DNA of 64,000 nucleotides from Polyangium sp. y55x31 (GCF_029946505.1 NZ_JARZHG010000024.1:62001-126000), one strand, 5' to 3'. Counted from the stretch's first letter, positions 1 through 8,469 are shown. Made by a program: numbers and translations. The notes: generated by a model not told the origin, from the letters alone.

Positions 1-851
1 GCGGGCGCGAGCGCCTCGGCGAGGGCCTCGCCGAACGCCGCGCAGCTCTCGAAGCGATCGTGCGGCGCCTTGGCCATCGCCACGGCGAAGACGTCGTCCA
101 CGGCGGCGGGCAGGCCGCGGCGCGCGGCAAAGCGGTTCGGCGGATCCCGCGCGATCCGCGCGGCGACCTCGACGGCGTCGTCGCCGGGGAACGCGCGCTC
201 GCCGCAGATCGCCTCGTACAGCGATGCGGCGAGCGAGAACTGATCACTCGCTGGGGAGAAGTTCTTCCCGCCGAACGTCTCGGGCGCGCTGTAGGCGGGC
301 GTGCCCATGAGGCCGCCTGCGTGCGTGAGCGTCGAGTCGGGGATCCGCGCGATGCCGAAGTCGGCGATCTTCCCGCCGGTGCGCGAGAGGATGATGTTCT
401 CGGGCTTGATGTCGCGGTGGAGGATGCCCTCGCCGTGCGCGAACGTGAGCGCGTTTCCGAGCTCGCGCGCGAGCCGCGCGGCCTCGCCGGCCGGCATCAA
501 GCCGGTCTTCAGCCGTTGCTTGAGCGTCGGCCCTTCGACGTACTCGAACACGAGGTAGAGCCCGAAGCGCCCGTCTTCGCCCATGTCGTGCAGCGTGACG
601 AGGTTCGGGTGCGTGACGCGCGCCGCGGCGCGGGCCTCGTGGCGCATGCGGGCGAGCAGGCCCTCCCGTACGTCGCGCGGGATCAAGAGATCGCCGCGCA
701 GGAGTTTTACCGCGACGTCGCGCCCGAGCACCGGATCGTGGGCGCAGAGCACGCGGCCCATCGCGCCTTCGCCGACGAGACGGAGGACCTCGTAACGCCC
801 GATGGTCCTGGGCAGCTCGAGATCGGGCTGGGAGGCTTGGGGCTCGGGCAC
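1..851 (-). CDS. Hanks-type Ser/Thr protein kinase, cut by the left window edge
   Basis: Translating the minus strand from a GTG at 851 gives about 283 residues of a eukaryotic-like Ser/Thr kinase still open at base 1. Visible motifs in order are a glycine loop (GEGAMG), the ATP-anchoring lysine (DVAVKLL), the catalytic loop HRDIKPEN, the metal-binding DFG (DFGIAR) and a GTPAYSAPE activation-segment end, then helices of the C lobe. All catalytic residues are present, so it should be active and phosphorylate proteins in the cytoplasm. The part beyond the window is unknown; a C-terminal sensor or membrane segment would be usual. It starts 13 bases after the stop of the CPBP protease gene on the same strand, so the two are probably one transcript. 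The GTG start is a choice; the frame is open further upstream. Confidence 0.9.
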   Translation of the reverse strand, partial: MPEPQASQPDLELPRTIGRYEVLRLVGEGAMGRVLCAHDPVLGRDVAVKLLRGDLLIPRDVREGLLARMRHEARAAARVTHPNLVTLHDMGEDGRFGLYLVFEYVEGPTLKQRLKTGLMPAGEAARLARELGNALTFAHGEGILHRDIKPENIILSRTGGKIADFGIARIPDSTLTHAGGLMGTPAYSAPETFGGKNFSPASDQFSLAASLYEAICGERAFPGDDAVEVAARIARDPPNRFAARRGLPAAVDDVFAVAMAKAPHDRFESCAAFGEALAEALAP

Positions 852-864
852 GCGCTCGACGGTT

Positions 865-1599
865 TTAGCCGCCAGAGGCGAGCGAGGGAAGGGCGGACAC
901 GCTTCGAGCGACGAACAGATCGAGGCTCGCGCCGAGCGTCCAGTGAAGCAGGAAGGGCCCGAGCATCGAGCGACCCCGGAAGGCGAGGGCGCCGAACACG
1001 AGGCCCCCCGGGACAGTCAGGAGGACCTCCAGAGCGGGCTTGCCCACGTGAACGAGGGTGAAAGGCAAAAGGTGCAGCACGATGGCGGCCGGTCCGCCGA
1101 GATCCCGCGCGAGGCCCACGACGAGCAGGCCGCGGAAGAAGAACTCCCAGGCGAAAAACGCGGCGCCCCACATGGTGATCCACCCGAACCACCCGAAGAG
1201 CCCGGAGATCCCCGCGGTGTGGGCTCGGTAATGCGCGGCGACCCCGGGCACGTGGGAGAGGATCGCGGCGCCGATCACCACGAGGGGCAAAAGCCCGAGC
1301 GTGATCGTCCCCCAGCGCCGCGCGTCGCCGAGCCCGAGCCCGAAGGTCTCCGGTTTCTGCTGGAGCCCGATCCTGGCGAGCACGAGCGGCGCGGCGAAGA
1401 GCAGCACCACGTGGGCCAGGACCCAGCCGGCGTGCCTTTGCAAACGCGGGTCGAGCAGCGGCGCGATCGGCCGGACGAGCACGCCGCCGATCGTCATGCC
1501 CTCGAACCTGAGGAGCGCGAGCAGCGCGCAGGCCGCGGCGAAGACGAGCAGCGCGCGCGGGATGGATGGTGGTCGCGAGCTCGTGCTTTCCTCGCGCAT
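865..1599 (-). CDS. CPBP-family intramembrane metalloprotease
   Basis: The protein is 244 aa and almost entirely hydrophobic, with about seven predicted membrane spans. It has the CPBP (Abi, Rce1-like) signature: a Glu followed by aromatics and Arg (AWEFFFRG, about residue 145), a second motif with His (HLLPFTLVH, about 175) and a third near HWTLGASLD close to the C terminus. In this family these Glu, His and Asn/Asp residues form the glutamyl-protease site in the membrane; substrates are unknown here. The open frame continues upstream of 1599, but that part lies antisense to the lgt-like gene, so the Met at 1599 is taken as start. Its start codon is only 24 bases from the divergent lgt-like start. 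The kinase gene follows directly. Confidence 0.82.
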   Translation of the reverse strand: MREESTSSRPPSIPRALLVFAAACALLALLRFEGMTIGGVLVRPIAPLLDPRLQRHAGWVLAHVVLLFAAPLVLARIGLQQKPETFGLGLGDARRWGTITLGLLPLVVIGAAILSHVPGVAAHYRAHTAGISGLFGWFGWITMWGAAFFAWEFFFRGLLVVGLARDLGGPAAIVLHLLPFTLVHVGKPALEVLLTVPGGLVFGALAFRGRSMLGPFLLHWTLGASLDLFVARSVSALPSLASGG

Positions 1600-1623
1600 G
1601 CCGTGGCATCGTAGCAGCCCCGC

Positions 1624-2406
1624 GTGATCCCCTGGCTCGAGTTTCCTGCGTTGCCGTTTGGCCTCCGAGCGTTTGGCCTCTTGCTCACGCTCTCGGTGAT
1701 CGTGAACCACCTCGTCCTCGTGCGACGCGCGCGCGCCCTCGGGCTCGGTTCGAAAGGGGCGATCGAGGCGCTCGCGATCGGCACGATGGCAGCGGCGATC
1801 GGCGGCGCCTACGGCGTGGGCAAGCTCGTGGGGGGCGGAGGGACGCTCTCGTCGGCGGGCGGTTGTCTCGGTGCGATCGTCGGGCTCGTGGGGCTCGCGC
1901 GGGCGCTCGGGATGCCCGTGCTCATTGCGGCCGACGCGACGACGTACGCGTTTCCGTTCGGATGGATGTTTGCGCGCGCGGCGTGCGCGTTCGCGCATGA
2001 TCATCCGGGCCGGCTCTCTTCGTCCTGGCTCGCCGTGCAGTACCCGGGCGGCGCGCGCTTCGACCTCGGCTTGCTCGAATGGATGGCGACGCCGCTGCTC
2101 GTCGGGATCGTCGTCGTCGCCTCGCGCCGCGCCTCGCGCCCGGGCGTGGTGACGGGCCTGCTCGCGGTCGCTTACGGATCCTTGCGCTTCGGCCTGGATT
2201 TTTTGCGCGCGGAGCACGGGCGTTTTTCGGACCCGAGGTGGCACGGGCTCACCGCGGCGCAGTGGGTTTGCCTCGGGGTGATGATCCCGGTCGGGATCGT
2301 CTTGCTCCTCGTCAAGGCCACCCCGTCGCCGCACGCAGCGCTTGCCCCAGCAGCGAGCTCACCGCGTTCGCCGCGACCGCCCACCCGAACGCCCTCCGCG
2401 CCGTGA
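1624..2406 (+). CDS. lgt: Prolipoprotein diacylglyceryl transferase-like protein (Lgt family)
   Basis: This 260-aa multi-pass membrane protein matches the Lgt fold by eye: an SxGGxLG segment near residue 80, the Lgt signature region near residue 120, and a C-terminal YGxxRFxxDFLR plus GLTAAQW pair. Lgt moves a diacylglyceryl group from phosphatidylglycerol to the lipobox cysteine of prelipoproteins. The usual GRxGNxxNGE signature reads here as ARAACAFAHDHPG, so the conserved Arg remains but the Asn/Glu part is replaced by HDHPG. It may be an active variant with different lipid use, or a paralogue. The start is GTG at 1624. The last 95 bases overlap the convergent gene ending at 2312, and the final 30 residues are a Ser/Pro-rich tail. 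Confidence 0.75.
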   Translation: MIPWLEFPALPFGLRAFGLLLTLSVIVNHLVLVRRARALGLGSKGAIEALAIGTMAAAIGGAYGVGKLVGGGGTLSSAGGCLGAIVGLVGLARALGMPVLIAADATTYAFPFGWMFARAACAFAHDHPGRLSSSWLAVQYPGGARFDLGLLEWMATPLLVGIVVVASRRASRPGVVTGLLAVAYGSLRFGLDFLRAEHGRFSDPRWHGLTAAQWVCLGVMIPVGIVLLLVKATPSPHAALAPAASSPRSPRPPTRTPSAP

Positions 2407-2707
2407 TCCCCATCTTCCAGAAGTACGCGGCCTCCACGGCCACGGCGAACCCCTCCGCGAGGACGCCGTACCCGAGGTAGTACCCGACCGGCCCCAGCAC
2501 GAACCGCCGATCGGCATGGATCGCGGCCACGTACAGGGATCGCCACAGGTTCGGCATGACGAACCACACGATCGGGTGCGTGATCGCGCTCGCGCCGAAC
2601 GCGACGAGCGGACGCACGCCGAGGGCACGCCTGTAGATCGGGATCTCGATCGCCTGCGTCAGGACGAACGCCACGCCGTACCGGGCGATCGCCTCGCCTG
2701 CTTGCAT
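2312..2707 (-). CDS. Small multi-pass membrane protein, unknown function
   Basis: The 131-aa protein has about four hydrophobic segments and no recognisable catalytic motif. It starts with Met-Gln-Ala-Gly-Glu at 2707, five bases after the stop of the larger membrane protein on the same strand, so both are probably co-translated. Features seen are Pro/His residues within helices (SAITHPIVWFVMP) and a GYYLGYG segment. The 3' end overlaps the lgt-like gene by 95 bases in convergent orientation. I recognise no family; its placement suggests a partner of the 359-aa membrane protein. Confidence 0.6.
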   Translation of the reverse strand: MQAGEAIARYGVAFVLTQAIEIPIYRRALGVRPLVAFGASAITHPIVWFVMPNLWRSLYVAAIHADRRFVLGPVGYYLGYGVLAEGFAVAVEAAYFWKMGITARRAFGWAVAANAVSSLLGQALRAATGWP

Positions 2708-2712
2708 GCTCG

Positions 2713-3792
2713 TCAGGCGGAGGCCTCGGGCGGCGAAAAGGCGCGGCGGCCCTCGGCCCAGAGCAGCGCGCCCGCGGCGAGCTCGAGGTGGCCGTGGAAG
2801 AACGCGAGCCGCAGGTAGCCATCACGCGCGGCGCCCGGACCGAAGAACGCCCAGACGATGAGCGCGATCGCGCCGATCGCCGAGAGCCAGAGGATCCACC
2901 CGCCGATGTCCCCCGCGAGCGCCCGGAAGCTCTGCCGGTAGGAGCGCGGCGTCTTGCTCGGCCGATCGTCCTCCGGCATGAGCCGCAGCCACACGATGTA
3001 GTGCGTCGCCTGCGCGAACGCGTAGAGCACGACGAACCGCACCGCGAGCGGGCCCGTCGGCGTCGGGCTCAAGGTCCACGAGAGGTACCGCATTCCGAGC
3101 CCGGTCCAGGGTGCCTCCGCGCCTCCGCTCCACGCGAGCAAAGGCTCGACCGAGCCGAGCAAGAGCGCCGCCGTGCCCGCCGCGAACAGCGCGATCGGCA
3201 CGAGGTGGAGGCGCGTCTTGCGCGGCCGCCACGCCCACCAGATCACGACCGCGACGAGGTTGTGCAGGTGCGCGAACGCGAGGTCGGCGAGCCACCCCGC
3301 GCGCCGCGCCAGGAGGAACAACGCGCCCACCACGGAGAGCCCGATGAGCCTGCGCGACCAGGACGTCCGCGCCACGCAGAGCGCGAGGGCCGCGCCCACG
3401 AGGCCTCCGCGCACGCCGAAGCCGAGGCCCGCGGCGAGGATGCCCGCGCCGATCGCCGCGAGCACGAGCGGCCGTCGATGCAGGCCCGGCCGCGCCACGA
3501 GGTAACGCACGTCCGCGAGCACATGCGGGATGCCCCAGACGAGCGGCCCCACGACGAGCATCACTACAGGCCAAAACGAGGTCAGGAAAAACGCGGCGAC
3601 GATGAGCACCGAGCCGAGGACGGCGACGCGGCGTTCACGATTGACGAGCAGCGAGCGCGACAGGAAGGGGCCGAGCAGGCGCAGGCCGAGGCGGCGCAGG
3701 TGATCGAGGCCCGCGAGCGGGGCGTCGATCGGCGGCGCCGGGATCGCGGCGACCGAGCCGAACAACCTGTGAAGCCGCCCAGTCCCTTCCAT
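2713..3792 (-). CDS. Large integral membrane protein, unknown function
   Basis: The protein has 359 aa with roughly nine hydrophobic stretches, an amphipathic N terminus, and a long loop around residues 255-290 that contains YRQSFRAL. A GPLVWGIPHVLADVRYLVARPG stretch (about 82-103) and HYIVWLRLMPE (about 263) are polar, His/Arg-rich and probably functionally important, but I cannot name a family. It sits between a 68-aa secreted or anchored peptide gene (19 bases upstream) and the 131-aa membrane protein (5 bases downstream), so this is likely a three-gene membrane operon. Start ATG at 3792. Confidence 0.7.
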   Translation of the reverse strand: MEGTGRLHRLFGSVAAIPAPPIDAPLAGLDHLRRLGLRLLGPFLSRSLLVNRERRVAVLGSVLIVAAFFLTSFWPVVMLVVGPLVWGIPHVLADVRYLVARPGLHRRPLVLAAIGAGILAAGLGFGVRGGLVGAALALCVARTSWSRRLIGLSVVGALFLLARRAGWLADLAFAHLHNLVAVVIWWAWRPRKTRLHLVPIALFAAGTAALLLGSVEPLLAWSGGAEAPWTGLGMRYLSWTLSPTPTGPLAVRFVVLYAFAQATHYIVWLRLMPEDDRPSKTPRSYRQSFRALAGDIGGWILWLSAIGAIALIVWAFFGPGAARDGYLRLAFFHGHLELAAGALLWAEGRRAFSPPEASA

Positions 3793-3811
3793 GCGACGCC
3801 TCGGCGGGTCC

Positions 3812-4018
3812 TCAGATCGGGCGCACGTCGCGCGGGGTGGGGGGCGCGGGCCGCTTGCTCATGGCCCCGTCGGGCGCGTCCTCGCCGGCGTCGGCGGGCG
3901 CCGGCGGATCCGGCGGCGGTCCGTCGTTGCCCAGGCACATGTCACGCGCGCCGAACCCGACGCCGACGAGCGCGAAGAAGCTCAGGCGCGACGCCAACTG
4001 AAAGAAAGAAGCCTTCAT
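3812..4018 (-). CDS. Small Pro/Asp-rich protein with N-terminal hydrophobic segment
   Basis: This is a 68-aa reading frame beginning at the Met at 4018. It has a basic start, a hydrophobic stretch (residues 10-23, rich in Phe, Leu, Val and Gly) resembling a signal peptide or anchor, then an acidic proline/alanine/aspartate tail. It is the first gene of the probable operon with the two membrane proteins downstream. No family is recognised. The frame extends much further upstream, but that part is antisense to the kinase at 4250. Being so short, it could be spurious; the signal-like start and tight spacing argue for it. Confidence 0.45.
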   Translation of the reverse strand: MKASFFQLASRLSFFALVGVGFGARDMCLGNDGPPPDPPAPADAGEDAPDGAMSKRPAPPTPRDVRPI

Positions 4019-4249
4019 GAATCCCCTCGAAGGGCCAAGCCAAGAACGGGTGCGCCGGCCCAGGCTGCACCCTCTCCGCTTATAGACGATTTCTGACCTT
4101 CGTACCCCCGCCCCTCGCAGGAGAGCCGAAAACCCGCGCCAAATCCCCCTGGTCAGGGAATCGTCCACCGACGAACGGCGGCCCGGGGCGGGTTGTTCTA
4201 GGCTCGCGGGGGGCGGTGAGCGTAACCTTCCGGCGAGACCCGACCGTTC

Positions 4250-5647
4250 ATGAAAGCCGGCACCAGGATCGGTGGAAAATACCGCCTCGTGCGCCCCCTC
4301 GGGGAGGGGGGGATGGGCGTCGTATGGGCTGCGATCAACGAGCTGACCGAGCGTGAAGTCGCGCTGAAGCTGCTCCGCGGCCTCGACGCCTCCGAAGACG
4401 CGCGCATGCGGCTCCTGCGCGAGGCCCGCGCCTGCGGTCGCATCGTCCACCGCAACGTGGTCGAGATCTACGACGTCGGACAAACCGACGCCGGGGATCC
4501 GTTCCTGGTCATGGAGATGCTGGCCGGCGAGACCGTGGGCGAGAAGCTCCAGCGCGAGCGCAAGATCGCACCCGCGGTGGCGCTGCGCATCGCCGCCGAG
4601 ACCGCACGTGGCCTCAAGGCCGCGCACGCCGCGCGCGTGATGCACCGCGACCTCAAGCCCTCGAACCTCTTCCTCCACGAGGAGCCCGGCGGCGAGGCCC
4701 CCGTGCTCAAGATCCTCGACTTCGGCGTGAGCAAGACGCTGCAGCAAGGCGCAGACTTCACGGCCACCGGCAAGACCATGGGCTCGCCCGCGTACATGAG
4801 CCCCGAGCAAGTGCGCGGCCTCAAGACCGTCGATCACCGCACCGACCTCTGGTCCGTCGGCGTCGTGCTCGCCGAGATGCTGAGCGGCCGCCGCGTCTTC
4901 CAAGGCCTCACCCCCTACGGCGCCGCCGCCGAAGTCCTCTCCGGGCGGATCCGCGGTTTGTCGGACCTCATGCCCGACGCGGACCCGCGCATCGCCGCCG
5001 TCGTCGACCGCTGCCTGCAGCGCGACGTCGACAAGCGGTTCGCCTCCGCCGACGAGCTGCTCGAAGCCCTCACGCCACTCCTCGGCGACGATCGGCCGGG
5101 CTTGCCGCCCGCAGCAGCGGTCAAGGCGCAACGCTCGTCGATCGCGCCGTTGCCGCCGCCCTTGCCAGTCATCACCGACCCGGACACGAGCACCGAGGAG
5201 GTGACGCCGACCGATTTCGCGCCGCCGCCAATGATGGACGACACCTCGCAGTACGCAGTGCCGCTCGACATGCGCGACACCGTGCGCCCAGCGCCGATCA
5301 GCATGCCCCCGTCAGGCGCGCACGGTCTGCCCATCCTCGGTCGCGACTCGGCGCCGCCAGACAGCGGGGACCTGACGCACACAGACGCAGTCCCAGCCGG
5401 GCTCGCCGCGGCAGCCGAGGAGGCGGCCGCATCACCGTCGGGCGCAGTGCCCGTCGTGCTCTGGGACGAGTACCTCCGCAAGAAGTCCGAGGAGGTCCCA
5501 GACGCGCCGCCCGCCGAATCGGAAGGTCTCCCGCAAGACGCCACGCTCGCGGAGGCAACGCCGAAGAGCCGGCGAGTCGTCTACGCCGCCGCAGGCCTCG
5601 TGCTCGTGGCGCTCGTGGCGTTCGCGGTGGTGATGATGGGGCGGTAG
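4250..5647 (+). CDS. Membrane-anchored Ser/Thr protein kinase
   Basis: The 465-aa protein has a kinase domain at about residues 10-275: glycine loop LGEGGMGVV, VALKLL lysine, HRDLKPSN catalytic loop, DFGVSK, and GSPAYMSPEQ. All catalytic residues are present. Residues 280-440 form a Pro/Ala/Asp-rich linker, followed by one transmembrane helix at the extreme C terminus (AAAGLVLVALVAFAVVMM) and a short tail. There is thus an N-terminal cytoplasmic kinase with almost no outside sensor domain. The start ATG at 4250 lies directly before the usual MKAGTRIGGKYRL opening. Upstream is a 231-base gap shared with the divergent small-protein gene, and downstream is a hairpin repeat element. Confidence 0.93.
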   Translation: MKAGTRIGGKYRLVRPLGEGGMGVVWAAINELTEREVALKLLRGLDASEDARMRLLREARACGRIVHRNVVEIYDVGQTDAGDPFLVMEMLAGETVGEKLQRERKIAPAVALRIAAETARGLKAAHAARVMHRDLKPSNLFLHEEPGGEAPVLKILDFGVSKTLQQGADFTATGKTMGSPAYMSPEQVRGLKTVDHRTDLWSVGVVLAEMLSGRRVFQGLTPYGAAAEVLSGRIRGLSDLMPDADPRIAAVVDRCLQRDVDKRFASADELLEALTPLLGDDRPGLPPAAAVKAQRSSIAPLPPPLPVITDPDTSTEEVTPTDFAPPPMMDDTSQYAVPLDMRDTVRPAPISMPPSGAHGLPILGRDSAPPDSGDLTHTDAVPAGLAAAAEEAAASPSGAVPVVLWDEYLRKKSEEVPDAPPAESEGLPQDATLAEATPKSRRVVYAAAGLVLVALVAFAVVMMGR

Positions 5648-5660
5648 GGCTCGTACGCCC

Positions 5661-6012
5661 GGGAGCGTGGAGCCGGGGCGCTGCCCCGGGCCCCGCGGGG
5701 GCTGTTCGCCCCTCGACCCGAACCAGGGCAAGCCCTGGACCTCAGGGGGAAAAACTGCGCGATGCGCAGTTTTTCCCGCGGGCCGGTGGCAAGACCGTGG
5801 AGGTCGGTTTTTAGCTGGCGACGGGCACGCTGCCGGTTGAACCGTCAGCGCTGCCGTCTTGGCTGGCAACGTCGTCGCCTGTCTTGACCTGGCGCGTTCG
5901 ATGAACTGCGCATCGCGCAGTTCATCGACCCCGAGTCCAGCGCTTGCGCTGGTCCGGGTGCAGGGGCGGACAGCCCCTGCTGGGGCCTGGGGCAAAGCCC
6001 CAGCGAAGCGCC
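5661..6012. repeat. Hairpin-module repeat element, copy A
   Basis: The gap between the kinase stop (5647) and the convergent lipoprotein stop (6079) is filled by a composite element. A perfect 14-bp-arm hairpin with a GAT loop lies at 5747-5777 and a 13-bp-arm hairpin with an ATC loop at 5899-5927. Both share the core ACTGCGC-nnn-GCGCAGT. Outside them are two imperfect inverted GC-rich modules (5671-5741 and 5930-6010), each carrying smaller hairpins such as CCAGGGC-AA-GCCCTGG and CTGGGGC-AAA-GCCCCAG. The roughly 120 bases between the two long hairpins are variable. The same modules recur near 44.9, 50.9 and 60.3 kb. No gene is seen in it. Confidence 0.85.
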
Positions 6013-6078
6013 TTCGACAAGACAGCGGATGCGGCCGAAGCCCGCAAACCCGTTGCGGCTCAAATCATCACGACGCGC

Positions 6079-6660
6079 TCAACCTGCGCAGCCGGGGCAT
6101 CGCTGGCGCACGAGGTCTTCGGCCCTGCGCACGCGATCCTTCGCGTTTGCGCACCGCGTGTCGCCTTCGCCGGCGAGGTCGCAGAGGTGTGTGGCGGCGC
6201 GGCCCATCGACTGCAGGGCGCGACATGCGGTCATGCATGGGTCTTGCGAGACGGGCGAGGCTTCGTCGGCGCCGGGTGACACGCGCTCGGCGCGCTTTGC
6301 TTCGGTTTCGGCCTTCGTCTCGGCTGGCGCGGGGGCTGTGGTCGTGGGCGCGGGCGCGGCTGGAGGCGCGGGGGGCGGCGGCGCGGCGTATGGGGACTGC
6401 TGTGACTGCGCTCCGCCGTAGGTCGACTGCTCCTGCGCCATCGCTTGCAGGGGCCGCGTCGGGTACAGGCCGAGTGCGACTTGCACCTCGCGTTCGGCTT
6501 GATCGAGCGCGGCTACCGGGTCTTCGGGTGGCGCGCTGGTCATGCCTTCGCTCTGGGGGGAGGGCACGCTGCCGCCGCAGCCGACGGCGATCATGGGTGC
6601 GGCGATCGAGGCCAGGGCGAGAGCGACAATCTGCGTGGCGCGGCGGGGCTTGCGTTTCAT
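6079..6660 (-). CDS. Lipoprotein with Pro/Ala-rich middle and Cys-rich C terminus
   Basis: The 193-aa protein has a basic N terminus, a hydrophobic segment and a lipobox-like MIAVGC (about residue 28), so it should be exported and lipid-anchored. Residues 75-135 are Ala/Pro/Thr/Glu-rich and probably flexible. The C-terminal 55 residues hold five cysteines (DPCMTACRAL, HLCDLAG, TRCANAKDRV, RQRCPGC gives two), compatible with a small disulfide-bonded domain. Such lipoproteins are typical of myxobacteria but have no assigned function. Its stop faces repeat copy A; the next lipoprotein gene upstream is 91 bases away on the same strand. Confidence 0.72.
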   Translation of the reverse strand: MKRKPRRATQIVALALASIAAPMIAVGCGGSVPSPQSEGMTSAPPEDPVAALDQAEREVQVALGLYPTRPLQAMAQEQSTYGGAQSQQSPYAAPPPPAPPAAPAPTTTAPAPAETKAETEAKRAERVSPGADEASPVSQDPCMTACRALQSMGRAATHLCDLAGEGDTRCANAKDRVRRAEDLVRQRCPGCAG

Positions 6661-6751
6661 GCAGTCTCCACGTTGGACGTTCGGCGCGCAGGATCCGGCT
6701 CAACGGCTCGGCCTCGGCCGGACAACGCGCGAGCCCTCCGCACCTTACAGG

Positions 6752-7486
6752 TCAGAGCGCGCTCCGTGCGCCGGTCTCGTGCATCTCGAGCAGCTCCTTC
6801 GTCACGGCTGCGCCGCTGCCTCGCGTGCCCTCGGAACGGACGAACCCGGTGATCGGCACGACTGGATGGCGGAAGACTGTCTCTTTCATCTTCACGCCGC
6901 CTTGGTCGTGCTCGGCCTCGTACACGAAGCAGCCCTGGAACAGGCCGGCTGTCACCTTCGCCTCCTTGCGCTCGGCCTTCGTGAAGTCCGGCGGGTTCAG
7001 GATTGTGGCGAACTCCTCCACCCCTTCGGCGGCCTTCACGATCGCCTCCTTCGCGGTCTGCTCCTGCACCGGGCCGGTATCTTGCTTCGTGCGCATCTTG
7101 CGGATTGCGCTCTTGTCGAAGCCTTTGCTTGCCGCGTTCTCCACTAGAAACTGGGAGATCGTCGTGCCGCTCGGCGTGTTCGACTCGATCTCGTACAAGA
7201 ACGCCTCGCCTTCCTTGTCGACGATCCGCACGAAGACCTGGGACGGCGGCGCGCCCTTTGTCTCTACGGCGACCCGGATCCACTGCCCCACGGCGAGGGG
7301 TTTTTGGGTGAAGGCCTCGGCCGCCGGGTACTCCGGCACGGGTCGCGCCCGCTTCTTCTCCTGGGGTTGGGTCGTCGACGCGGCGGCCGGGGCCTGCTCT
7401 TTCCCCTGGGTCTCTTGCTTGCCCTGGCAGCCGAGGGCGACGAGTGCGAGGAGCAGCGGCAATCGGTGCATCGAGGTCCGCGTCAT
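6752..7486 (-). CDS. Hypothetical lipoprotein
   Basis: About 244 aa. It opens with a short signal peptide ending in a lipobox (VALGC) followed by a Gln/Lys/Glu-rich linker, and then a 180-residue globular part without recognised motifs. That part is rich in charged residues (KSAIRKMRTKQD, EFATILNPPDFTKAERKEAKV) with a single Cys near GLFQGCFVYEAEHD. Two Met starts are possible, at 7486 and 7471; both give a lipoprotein signal. It precedes the Cys-rich lipoprotein gene on the same strand and is divergent from the catalase-fold gene (69 bases between starts). The function is unknown. Confidence 0.68.
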   Translation of the reverse strand: MTRTSMHRLPLLLALVALGCQGKQETQGKEQAPAAASTTQPQEKKRARPVPEYPAAEAFTQKPLAVGQWIRVAVETKGAPPSQVFVRIVDKEGEAFLYEIESNTPSGTTISQFLVENAASKGFDKSAIRKMRTKQDTGPVQEQTAKEAIVKAAEGVEEFATILNPPDFTKAERKEAKVTAGLFQGCFVYEAEHDQGGVKMKETVFRHPVVPITGFVRSEGTRGSGAAVTKELLEMHETGARSAL

Positions 7487-7555
7487 CGGGGAGGGAAGGA
7501 AGCACGACGCGGAAGGAAATGGCAAGCGCGACGGGCCTACGATAGCCTCGCGATC

Positions 7556-8431
7556 ATGTCCTTGCCCGATGGTTATTCGCGTCTCGGCGCCGAGGAGAAG
7601 CTCGATGCGCTCTGGGCCCTCGTGAGCTCCGATCCGTACCCGGAAGGCGCGCTGCCAACCCGCGTCCCGGGTCCGTGGGGGCGGCGCAAGCTCTTCAGCA
7701 CCTCGTTCAACCGCGGCTCGTTCGAGCTGCCCGGCGACGAGCTGCCTCCCGATCGGCCGAAGCTCGTGCACACGTATGGCTCGTGCGCGCGCGTGACCGT
7801 GAAGATCACGGCGCCGCACCCGTACACCGGCGTCCTGGCGAAGGGCGGACCTGCGCTGCTCCGCTTCTCGGATGCGAAGGGCGGCGGCAGCTTCGCGCCT
7901 TCGATTGCGCTGAAATTCCTCGTGACTGGCAAGCCATCGCTGAACCTGCTCGCGCTGCCGAACGATTATCGCGAGAAAGGCGACCTGCGCTGCTTCTCCA
8001 GCGTCTATTGCAACTCCACCGTGCCGGCGAAGGAGTTCGATACGAAGCTCGTGCAGGGCGCGTTCCAGAAAGCCGCGAAGGCGCTCGGCGGCACGCGGCT
8101 TTACAGCGTGTACTTGCCGCTGCACCACCTCGCGGGCATGGGCGCGGATGGCGCGGCCGCGGAAAACCCCGTCGTGCCCGACCGCGTCGAGTTCCACCCG
8201 ACGGACGAGGCGAAACGCGCCTGCCCGGATGCGTTGGATTTCCGGCTCTCGCTCGGCCGTATGCCCGCGGGGATCAAGCTTTTCGATTTGCGCGTGGCGT
8301 CGAAGATCGACAAGCCGGCCGAGCCCATGGGCGAGGTGTGGCTGGACAGCACGTTCGTCGCCTCGAAGTACGGCGATGAACGATTGTTCTTCGCGCACGA
8401 CGTCGGGCCGACGACGGATGTTCCGCATTGA
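7556..8431 (+). CDS. Catalase-fold heme protein-like, short form
   Basis: The 291-aa protein can be aligned by eye with the catalase core. KLVHTYGSCARVTVKIT (about residues 69-85) matches the segment holding the catalytic distal His of catalases. GPALLRFSDAKGG (98-110) matches the conserved ARFS strand, and APSIALKFLVTG (114-125) matches the RGFALKF stretch, followed by an Asn-rich turn. RLYSVYLPLHHLAG (about 183) resembles the region of short catalase-like proteins before their C-terminal strands. I cannot find the proximal Tyr motif with confidence, so heme ligation is unproven. Such minimal family members may act as peroxidases or lipid-hydroperoxide enzymes. There is no signal peptide. 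Start ATG 7556. Confidence 0.62.
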   Translation: MSLPDGYSRLGAEEKLDALWALVSSDPYPEGALPTRVPGPWGRRKLFSTSFNRGSFELPGDELPPDRPKLVHTYGSCARVTVKITAPHPYTGVLAKGGPALLRFSDAKGGGSFAPSIALKFLVTGKPSLNLLALPNDYREKGDLRCFSSVYCNSTVPAKEFDTKLVQGAFQKAAKALGGTRLYSVYLPLHHLAGMGADGAAAENPVVPDRVEFHPTDEAKRACPDALDFRLSLGRMPAGIKLFDLRVASKIDKPAEPMGEVWLDSTFVASKYGDERLFFAHDVGPTTDVPH

Positions 8432-8469
8432 GCTCGTTCCCTCGACCACCAGGGCGTGCTTGAGGTCCG

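Noticed and set aside
5747-5777. The long perfect hairpin after the kinase gene as a simple intrinsic terminator
   Set aside because: It contains T and A tracts, but the same hairpin type recurs upstream of other genes inside composite elements, so repeat-family membership explains it better. It may still stop transcription.
5661-6012. The GC-rich hairpin region as a CRISPR array
   Set aside because: There are no regularly spaced identical repeats with unique spacers and no cas genes; the hairpins are few, differ in sequence and are arranged as inverted modules.
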